Assembly: GCA_040392805.1 (NCBI GenBank)
Contig: JBEBVI010000119.1
Location: forward strand, 1-10,640
Length of the DNA: 10,640 bases
Reading direction: 5' to 3'
Source: Taibaiella helvus_B
Lineage (GTDB): Bacteria > Bacteroidota > Bacteroidia > Chitinophagales > Chitinophagaceae
Positions 5,344 to 10,640 of the stretch are shown here, piece by piece; position 1 is the stretch's first letter; every line of letters begins with the position of its first letter. The position numbers and the translations under genes were made by a program. Under the pieces are notes generated by a model that was not told the DNA's origin, ran no database searches, and saw nothing but the letters and a program-made list of their open reading frames with translations.

Positions 5344-6399
5344 TCATTCTGTTTCCCGGAGCTGTTGTTTGATCTTATCCTCCCAGATCGCTTGTTTGTC
5401 TTTGAGCAAACCATGCTTTGTTTCCTTATCATACTGTTCCTGCAGGGCCTCCAGCTCCTTTTCATAACGTCGCTGTAGCTCCGCTAATTCCTCCTGGTAG
5501 TTAGTCGGACTGAAAGTATAGCTGTTGATCGTTTTGACAAATTGTGATGTCACCAGCGCCGTAATATCGAAATGCAACTGCTCATGGGCCAGTACATAGT
5601 TGTTACGGGCTTCCGGCCTTATCCACGACCTGCGGCGGTCAAAGTAAGGCAGCACCGATATCTTCACCTTTGTTTTGGAACCCATCGTCTGGCTCTGGGC
5701 TTCCATATAAAAACCGCTGTAGGTTAATGCCGCGGCCCTGCTGAGTGGATCCGGCTCTGCCTGGAAATCTTCCATACGTAAGGGAACCGAACGGTCAAAC
5801 GCTATTTTCGTTTTGTCTTTGGCTACAGTGCTGAGCCGGGCCTCTGCAGTAATATCGGTCAGGTAAGCGTTGTTATATATAGCCCGGTTATTCTGCCACC
5901 AGGTATCAAACTCTTTTAGCGCAGCTTCCAGGTTTTTATCGAATAATCCGCCGACATGGGAGCCGACATCCAACAAGGCCGATACATAAGCACTGCCGGT
6001 GTACTCCATCACCTTATCGCCGTCCTTATAAAATGCCAGAACAGAAGACAGCTCGGCCACTCTTTTTCCCTTTTCCATACGCTCGCTGACCTCCCATTTT
6101 TTTAAATGCAATACCACCTTTTCCTTTTGCATATCCTGCACCACAAACCGTTGTATATAGCCGGTAACGGCCGCTGTAGCGCCCTCTTCAAAGTTAAGCG
6201 ACACCAAGGCTTTACCCAAACCGGCACGCAAGGCGCCTACAGATAAAGTATCAGCACGGTCATCTACCACCTTATCGACAACATAGCTCTGCAAAACCAG
6301 CTTCTGACCAGGGCCCTTCAAGGCTATGATCTTCTGCTGCAGCGCCATTGACGGGAGGCCGCAGGTTAGGAGGAAGAGAATGAATGCTATTGTTTTCAA
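5344..6399 (-). CDS. Secreted DUF922 putative zinc metalloprotease with extra N-terminal domain
   Basis: The 351-residue protein has a signal peptide (MKTIAFILFLLTCGLPSMA, 1-19). The C-terminal part, about 200-350, matches the DUF922 family: FDRSVPLRMEDFQAEPDPLS, then LAHEQLHFDIT with the HExxH zinc motif at 272-276, then a charged coiled-coil-like helix (303-324) and YDKETKHG (323-330) with a likely further ligand His329. The N-terminal 25-190 is a separate alpha/beta region (VVDDRADTLSVG, LSSVLAFYKDGDKVMEYTG) that I cannot assign; its strand pattern vaguely recalls envelope lipoprotein domains. The start is TTG (6397-6399); no ATG is available. The frame is open back to the lepA TAA, 48 bases upstream, so co-transcription with lepA is likely. 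Confidence 0.78.
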   Translation of the reverse strand: MKTIAFILFLLTCGLPSMALQQKIIALKGPGQKLVLQSYVVDKVVDDRADTLSVGALRAGLGKALVSLNFEEGATAAVTGYIQRFVVQDMQKEKVVLHLKKWEVSERMEKGKRVAELSSVLAFYKDGDKVMEYTGSAYVSALLDVGSHVGGLFDKNLEAALKEFDTWWQNNRAIYNNAYLTDITAEARLSTVAKDKTKIAFDRSVPLRMEDFQAEPDPLSRAAALTYSGFYMEAQSQTMGSKTKVKISVLPYFDRRRSWIRPEARNNYVLAHEQLHFDITALVTSQFVKTINSYTFSPTNYQEELAELQRRYEKELEALQEQYDKETKHGLLKDKQAIWEDKIKQQLRETE

Positions 6400-6402
6400 A
6401 GC

Positions 6403-6437
6403 TAATAAGTGATGAACGATGAGTGATAAGTGATAGG
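6403..6437 (-). repeat. Heptamer repeat array between lepA and the DUF922 gene
   Basis: Five units in exact 7-base phase read TAATAAG, TGATGAA, CGATGAG, TGATAAG, TGATAGG on the plus strand. On the coding strand they are TTCATCA/CTTATCA-like and end four bases before the TTG start of the DUF922 gene. The array fills most of the 48-base gap after lepA. Confidence 0.65.
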
Positions 6438-6447
6438 ATGTCGGGTT

Positions 6448-8244
6448 TTATTCGTCTAGTTTGAGCACGGCAAGGAATGCTTCCTGGGGAACTTCTACGT
6501 TTCCGATCTGTCGCATTCTTTTTTTACCTTCTTTTTGTTTTTCTAATAGTTTCCGTTTACGTGAGATATCGCCTCCGTAACATTTTGCGGTTACATCTTT
6601 CCGCATAGCTGAAATGGTTTCACGGGCTACTATTTTGGCGCCCAGTGCGGCCTGTATGGCTATCATGAACTGCTGGCGGGGTAAAAGCTCTTTAAGCTTC
6701 GTACATAATTTACGCCCGAAATCCTGAGCCCGGCTGCGGTGGATCAATGCGCTTAATGCATCCACTTTATCACCATTCAATAAAATATCCATCTTCACAA
6801 TATCGCTCTCCCGGTAATCTATAGGTTGATAATCGAAAGAAGCATACCCACGGGTAGAAGATTTCAGCTTATCGTAAAAATCAAAAACAATCTCCGCCAG
6901 CGGCATTTCGAATATCAACTCTACCCTCGTTGCCGTCAGGTAATTCTGGTTAATTAAAATACCACGCTTACCCAGGCACAAAGTCATAATATTACCGATA
7001 TAATCCGGCAAACTGATGATCTGCGCCCGGATATACGGCTCCTCTATGCGTGCCGTACGGCTCGGATCCGGCATCTCGGAAGGGTTATTAACCACGATCT
7101 GCACATCCGGTTCCCTCGTGGTATAAGCCAGGAAGCTTACGTTGGGCACCGTAGTGATCACTGTCTGGTTAAACTCCCGCTCCAGGCGCTCCTGGATGAT
7201 CTCCATATGCAGCATGCCCAGGAAGCCGCAACGGAAGCCAAAGCCCAGCGCCTGGGAGGTTTCCGTTTCAAAGGTCAGCGAGGCATCATTCAGCTGCAGC
7301 TTTTCCATACAGTCGCGCAGCTCTTCAAATTCATCCGTATTAACGGGGAAGATACCAGCAAACACCATGGGCTTCACATCTTCAAAACCTTTAATCGCCT
7401 CTTTGGTAGGGTTACTCACCAAGGTTAACGTATCACCCACTTTCACCTCTTTGGCATTCTTTATACCCGTAATAATGTAACCTACATCGCCGGCTTTAAT
7501 TTCCTGCTTTGGGGTTAACGCAAGCTTCAGGATACCCACTTCATCCGCATAATACTCTTTCCCGGTATGTAGGAATTTTACCTTATCACCTTTTTTAAGC
7601 GTTCCATTAAGCACCCGGAAGTAAACAATAATTCCCCTGAAGGAATTAAAAACAGAATCGAATACCAGGGCCTGGAGCGGTGCATCCTCATCTCCTTTAG
7701 GGGCAGGTATACGCTCAATAATAGCATCCAGTATATCATCAATACCGATACCGCTTTTACCGCTGGCCAGGATGATCTCTTCTGCCTTACAACCGATCAG
7801 GTCTACTATCTGGTCGGTCACCTCGGGGATCATGGCGCCGTCCATGTCAATTTTATTGATCACTGGTATGATCTCGAGGTCATTTTCAATGGCGAGGTAC
7901 AGATTGGAGATCGTTTGTGCCTGTATGCCCTGTGTGGCATCTACCAGCAGCAAGGCACCCTCGCAGGCCGCCAGCGCACGGCTCACTTCATAGGAAAAAT
8001 CAACGTGCCCGGGAGTATCTACTAAGTTGAGTGTATATTGTACGCCATCGCGGACATAGTTGATCTGGATGGCATGACTTTTAATCGTAATACCCTTTTC
8101 CCTTTCCAGATCCATATCATCTAAAACCTGCGCCTGCATATCCCGGTCGGAAATGGTTTTGGTATGCTCCAGAAGCCGGTCGGCAAGCGTGCTCTTACCA
8201 TGATCTATATGGGCAATAATGCAAAAATTACGGATATTCTTCAT
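6448..8244 (-). CDS. lepA: Elongation factor 4 (LepA), ribosome back-translocase GTPase
   Basis: The 598-residue protein has the length of E. coli LepA (599). The G domain shows AHIDHGKST at 11-19 (G1), the REKGITI stretch at 48-54 (G2/switch I), DTPGH at 76-80 (G3) and NKID at 130-133 (G4). The region following holds the EF-Tu-like domain II, the EF-G-like domains III and V, and the LepA-specific C-terminal domain, which ends with GNVEVPQEAFLAVLKLDE. LepA binds ribosomes and is linked to translation initiation, biogenesis and stress recovery. The C-terminal tail KRKRKLLEKQKEGKKRM-like basic segment (about 565-580) is typical. The ATG at 8242-8244 starts the conserved MKNIRNFCIIAHIDHGKST. Confidence 0.98.
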   Translation of the reverse strand: MKNIRNFCIIAHIDHGKSTLADRLLEHTKTISDRDMQAQVLDDMDLEREKGITIKSHAIQINYVRDGVQYTLNLVDTPGHVDFSYEVSRALAACEGALLLVDATQGIQAQTISNLYLAIENDLEIIPVINKIDMDGAMIPEVTDQIVDLIGCKAEEIILASGKSGIGIDDILDAIIERIPAPKGDEDAPLQALVFDSVFNSFRGIIVYFRVLNGTLKKGDKVKFLHTGKEYYADEVGILKLALTPKQEIKAGDVGYIITGIKNAKEVKVGDTLTLVSNPTKEAIKGFEDVKPMVFAGIFPVNTDEFEELRDCMEKLQLNDASLTFETETSQALGFGFRCGFLGMLHMEIIQERLEREFNQTVITTVPNVSFLAYTTREPDVQIVVNNPSEMPDPSRTARIEEPYIRAQIISLPDYIGNIMTLCLGKRGILINQNYLTATRVELIFEMPLAEIVFDFYDKLKSSTRGYASFDYQPIDYRESDIVKMDILLNGDKVDALSALIHRSRAQDFGRKLCTKLKELLPRQQFMIAIQAALGAKIVARETISAMRKDVTAKCYGGDISRKRKLLEKQKEGKKRMRQIGNVEVPQEAFLAVLKLDE

Positions 8245-8864
8245 ATTTCTGAAATAGGTCGCGAAATTACTGAAAAATTACCGATCCCTGTTATCGGGAG
8301 GCTGCATTTTATACTCTGCGTCGGATAACAATGTGCAAAGGTTACATTTTTCACCTATTCTATTTTATCACTTCTTTTCACTTGTTCTTTTACCATTCCC
8401 GCCAGACAATCTACTATTCCTCTCCTCTTTGTATTCCTGCCTTGCACATTCTTATGCGGTATGAAGTATAAGAACGATTAACGTCCGGTTGTATTTTATA
8501 TTTTCATTACCAATATCAATTTTATATTTCCTTTAATATACATAATTTTTGCTCAGATATCAATTTCCAACAAAATTGAACTCTCTTCCCAACGTTGCAC
8601 CCGTTGCCCCCTCTTCGCGTCCGTTGCGAGAAATAAACTTCCCTACCTTTCGAACACACTTATCTCAAAATTAATTTTTACTACCTTGCTTCATTTATCC
8701 TGCTGAGCTTAGCTATGTAACTGCGTTAAAATAACTTCCCGCTTCAAAAGTCTGGGAGATGCCTCCACGCTGGTCGGCATGACGGTACTTGGGTAAGTTA
8801 TTTTGACGATCATACTATAAACTTATATTCACCACCATTTTACTAACCCGGCAAAACAAATATC
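8245..8864. other. Intergenic stretch of 620 bases with one structured repeat
   Basis: This lies between the divergent lepA and csaA genes. No open frame here looks coding. It contains weak lepA promoter-like words (TAATTTCG at 8262-8269; AACCTTTG at 8336-8343, both minus strand), a small hairpin CCGAT/ATCGG (8281-8297), three copies of CGTTGC (8593-8627) and the inverted-repeat element at 8725-8807. The stretch 8460-8680 is markedly AT-rich and shows nothing else I can name. Confidence 0.6.
8725..8807. repeat. Structured inverted-repeat element, MITE- or REP-like
   Basis: Terminal arms GTTAAAATAACTT (8725-8737) and AAGTTATTTTGAC (8795-8807) pair at 12 of 13 positions. CCC (8738-8740) and GGG (8791-8793) extend the stem across a one-base bulge, and an inner stem ATGCC (8759-8763) with GGCAT (8776-8780) closes a 12-base loop. 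The core, GAGATGCCTCC followed by TCGGCATGACGG, resembles the dispersed 'GAGAT-GC-TC ... GCATGACG' repeat I remember from Bacteroidetes. No target duplication is evident. It could also be a non-coding RNA or a bidirectional regulatory hairpin. Confidence 0.6.
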
Positions 8865-9224
8865 ATGCAAGACCACAACGATCACAAAAGCGATCTTATT
8901 ACCTGGAGCGACTTTGAGAAAGTAGAAATACGCACAGGCACTGTTATAAACGCTGTCGTATTTGAAAAAGCACATAACCCGGCTTATATACTGCATATAG
9001 ATTTCGGGAGCTACGGCATTAAGAAATCATCTGCTCAAATAACAAAGCTTTATCAACCGGAAGATATTATAGGAAAACAGGTGATCGCAGTGATCAATTT
9101 CCCACCGAAACAAATCGCTACCCTGAAAAGCGAATGCCTGGTACTGGGCGCTATCGGTGCGGATAAAGAAGTTACCCTGCTTACAACAGATAAGCCTGCT
9201 GCCAACGGTCTGAGGATCGGGTGA
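8865..9224 (+). CDS. csaA: CsaA family tRNA-binding domain protein
   Basis: The 119-residue protein is a free-standing tRNA-binding (OB-fold) domain of the CsaA type. Family landmarks run through it: ITWSDFEKVEIRTGTV (12-27), NPAYILHIDFG (38-48), GIKKSSAQITKLY (51-63), IGKQVIAVINFPPKQIA (69-85), SECLVLGA (89-96) and the C-terminal PAANGLRIG (111-119). CsaA was described in Bacillus as a secretion-related chaperone with the fold of the tRNA-binding domain of methionyl-tRNA synthetase; its physiological role in Bacteroidetes is not established. The first dozen residues (MQDHNDHKSDL) are a short family-variable, hydrophilic tail. The gene converges on hutG with a gap of 10 bases. Confidence 0.93.
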   Translation: MQDHNDHKSDLITWSDFEKVEIRTGTVINAVVFEKAHNPAYILHIDFGSYGIKKSSAQITKLYQPEDIIGKQVIAVINFPPKQIATLKSECLVLGAIGADKEVTLLTTDKPAANGLRIG

Positions 9225-9234
9225 TATGCATACC

Positions 9235-10248
9235 TTAAACCCGGTCCTGCACACCTTTGACAAAAGCCTGTACCAGGTAGCTCAGTAATTTACCGGCAAA
9301 TTCATTTTTCAGACCATCTGCGCGCTGTACAATGGCTTCAGGCAAGTGCAGGTAGACCACCGGCATAGATTGTGCACACCGGTACAGGTATCGCATAGCC
9401 ATCCTGCTATCTATACCTACAGGTGTGGCGGCACTGCTTAATGTATCCTCTATGGCATCCACATCCAGCTCTACCCCTAAAGGCCCTTCATTTACAAAAG
9501 GCAACAATCTGCTGATTGCCTCTTCCCAATCCAACTGCCGGCGCATAAAAATATCTTCCCAGAAGAGTAGCCTGAAAGCAGGATTACTTTCCAGTTCTGA
9601 CACGATATTCCTGCTGTTGTAGGCTTCATGAAGGCCTAACAGGGCGTAGCGGTTCATAAAGCCACCATTATACGCATAGCGAAATCCATTGCCGCTATGT
9701 CGCCCTTCGGCTATACGAAAATCGGAGTGCGCGTCCAGATTAATGACATTAAGGGGGCGGTCCAGCGCCAGGGAACTTCCTTTGATAATGGGGTACGCGT
9801 TATTATGCCCTCCCCCAATCACGATGGGTATTTTCCCTGCTGCTACCACCTCCTGCACTAATGGATAGACCACCTCATCGATCTCAGCCGTAAGCGCACG
9901 AAGTTCGTTAAGGCTCATGCGGTCATATGCCAATTCTTTTACAGGCTCCGCAACGCCCCTGATCAGGAAATCTTTCCCACTCAAAAAACGGTTTTCCTGT
10001 ATATTCAGAAAACTTTTCAGAAATGACAGCCATGCCGTCTGTGTGCCTCCAATTCCGCCATTTGCCCTTACTCCTATATCTTCTGCAATGCCTAACAATA
10101 CAAACCGGGCCTGGTGGCTACGGCTTATAAAGTCGGCAGAAGTATCCTGCGGAAAACAGGTTATTGTTGCCCCCAGCTTATCTTCTCCTTCCCTGTAATG
10201 CACCAGGGAGCGAAGCACCTCTTCTGAAATAGTGTGAACACCGAACAT
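9235..10248 (-). CDS. hutG: Formimidoylglutamase / arginase (ureohydrolase) family protein
   Basis: The 337-residue protein carries the binuclear manganese site of the ureohydrolase superfamily: GGGHNN at 145-150 (His148), LDAHSDFR at 171-178 (Asp172, His174, Asp176) and ELDVDAIED at 260-268 (Asp262, Asp264). The downstream HSGNGFRYAYNGGFMNRYALLGLHE stretch (184-208) matches the Bacteroidetes formimidoylglutamase group, which splits N-formimino-L-glutamate to glutamate and formamide at the end of histidine breakdown. Arginase or agmatinase activity is the alternative, since no other hut gene is visible here. The ATG at 10246-10248 gives a normal-length protein. The gene ends 10 bases from the convergent csaA stop with no hairpin terminator between. 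Confidence 0.85.
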   Translation of the reverse strand: MFGVHTISEEVLRSLVHYREGEDKLGATITCFPQDTSADFISRSHQARFVLLGIAEDIGVRANGGIGGTQTAWLSFLKSFLNIQENRFLSGKDFLIRGVAEPVKELAYDRMSLNELRALTAEIDEVVYPLVQEVVAAGKIPIVIGGGHNNAYPIIKGSSLALDRPLNVINLDAHSDFRIAEGRHSGNGFRYAYNGGFMNRYALLGLHEAYNSRNIVSELESNPAFRLLFWEDIFMRRQLDWEEAISRLLPFVNEGPLGVELDVDAIEDTLSSAATPVGIDSRMAMRYLYRCAQSMPVVYLHLPEAIVQRADGLKNEFAGKLLSYLVQAFVKGVQDRV

Positions 10249-10275
10249 TTTTCAATTGCTTTATTTTGTGCCGAA

Positions 10276-10301
10276 CAAAGGTAGTTCAATTACGAAGTCA
10301 A
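10276..10301 (-). promoter_or_regulatory. Promoter-like boxes of hutG
   Basis: A perfect TAnnTTTG box, TACCTTTG (10276-10283 on the minus strand), lies 27 bases before the hutG ATG, placing the transcription start near 10269. A TTG (10299-10301) is upstream but at a spacing of only 15 bases, shorter than usual, so the -33 element is uncertain. Confidence 0.4.
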
Positions 10302-10309
10302 TTACGAAT
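10286..10309 (-). repeat. Two direct copies of TCAATTACGAA upstream of hutG
   Basis: TCAATTACGAAG (10286-10297) and TCAATTACGAAT (10298-10309) are adjacent 12-base direct repeats. They carry the AATTACG word of the array at 3983-4060 in the same orientation relative to the following gene, but with a 12-base period instead of 7. They overlap the spacer of the hutG promoter. Confidence 0.5.
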
Positions 10310-10350
10310 GGATAAATAGTTCGAGACGAATTATCATTACTGACGTTACG

Positions 10351-10358
10351 CAAAATTA
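10351..10358 (-). promoter_or_regulatory. Isolated -7 box further upstream of hutG
   Basis: TAATTTTG on the minus strand is a perfect TAnnTTTG box in the context TAATTTTGCGTAACG. No TTG is found at the right distance upstream. If used, it would give hutG a leader of about 95 bases. Confidence 0.25.
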
Positions 10359-10389
10359 TCCCCATTAAACTTGCCGGGTGAAGCTAAGA

Positions 10390-10409
10390 AAATCTGAGGT
10401 ATCAGATTT
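10390..10409 (-). terminator. Hairpin with T-run on the minus strand
   Basis: AAATCTGA (10390-10397) and TCAGATTT (10402-10409) are perfect 8-base arms around a 4-base loop. On the minus strand the stem runs into TTTTCTT, the form of an intrinsic terminator. It lies 10 bases after the stop of a small minus-strand open frame ending at 10419, and would close a transcript coming from the right edge of the window, separating it from hutG. Confidence 0.45.
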
Positions 10410-10640
10410 ATATACAGACTATTTGACAGCGGCACTTGGTTCAGCGACAGCCATGGGGCTTTCTGCGGTACCGGATGGGATGTTAGTCATGATGCGTTAC
10501 CCGGCTTCTGAGTAGCAGCTATATAAACAGTCGCTCTGGTTAAGCTGGTGTACATGGAGACAGGAAATGAGGACGGAGTACTGAGCACAGATGATTCTGT
10601 GGAGGCCGGTTAAATTTCATTTTCTACACAAACTTTTTGA
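10410..10640. other. Unassigned right-end stretch with tiny overlapping open frames
   Basis: No recognised gene. The base composition is richer in G and C than the other intergenic regions. On the minus strand three ATG-started frames overlap in series: 10540-10620 (26 residues), 10487-10555 (22) and 10419-10490 (23, starting MTNIPSGTAESPMAVAEP); the second and third share an ATGA stop/start. A plus-strand frame ending in METGNEDGVLSTDDSVEAG (stop about 10612) is also open. All could be remnants of one decayed gene, a small-peptide operon, or chance. Confidence 0.2.

Noticed and set aside
7142..7480. Plus-strand frames antisense to lepA (also 7772-7993)
   Set aside because: Ser-rich translations opposite a complete lepA; explained by lepA codon bias.
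8281..8297. Hairpin CCGAT/ATCGG upstream of lepA
   Set aside because: Five base pairs with a 7-base loop and no T-run; likely chance.
8262..8343. lepA promoter candidates TAATTTCG and AACCTTTG on the minus strand
   Set aside because: Each has one mismatch to the -7 box and neither has a TTG at a suitable distance, so neither is listed as a promoter.
8593..8627. Three copies of CGTTGC
   Set aside because: Spacings of 9 and 20 bases are irregular and the word is short; no operator symmetry or larger unit was seen.
1..10640. CRISPR array, tRNA or rRNA genes, complete insertion sequence
   Set aside because: No regularly spaced repeats of 25-40 bases, no cloverleaf or rRNA segments, and no transposase motifs were seen on either strand.

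Overview
The window looks like a chromosomal housekeeping region of a Bacteroidota bacterium, most likely a Chitinophagaceae-type member. This rests on protein style (DUF922 secreted protease, Bacteroidetes-type PaaB/PaaC, formimidoylglutamase), AT-rich non-Shine-Dalgarno leaders, and several TAnnTTTG boxes of the Bacteroidetes -33/-7 promoter type. The assignment is an inference from recognition; no search was run. I see no rRNA, tRNA, CRISPR array, complete insertion sequence or prophage gene.

Layout. 56-835 (-) encodes an exported L,D-transpeptidase. It diverges from dapF (1036-1818, +), which is followed by an EVE-domain gene (1885-2304, +). A convergent minus-strand gene for a degenerate GIY-YIG protein (2547-2885) has a terminator-like hairpin at 2425-2457. 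A nested inverted-repeat element (about 3009-3150) separates it from a membrane-anchored polysaccharide deacetylase (3205-3984, -). Next, all on the minus strand, come paaC (4062-4877), paaB (4984-5268), a DUF922 metalloprotease (5344-6399) and lepA (6448-8244). A 620-base gap (8245-8864) holds a second structured repeat (8725-8807). csaA (8865-9224, +) and hutG (9235-10248, -) converge 10 bases apart. The last 390 bases hold no convincing gene but do contain hutG promoter-like boxes, a terminator-like hairpin and tiny open frames.

Functions. DapF makes meso-diaminopimelate for peptidoglycan, and the divergent L,D-transpeptidase is of the family that cross-links or modifies peptidoglycan, so the left end has a cell-wall theme. 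PaaB and PaaC belong to the phenylacetyl-CoA epoxidase, but the catalytic subunit PaaA and the reductase PaaE are not here; paaBC has its own promoter. LepA acts on the ribosome and CsaA is a tRNA-binding-fold protein, both linked to translation and protein quality. HutG would take part in histidine breakdown.

The most unusual signal is not a gene. Degenerate tandem heptamers recur at gene junctions throughout the window. Read on the coding strand, a TTC(A/G)T(T/A)A-like form sits just upstream of start codons, and a reverse-complement TGAA-like form just downstream of stop codons.
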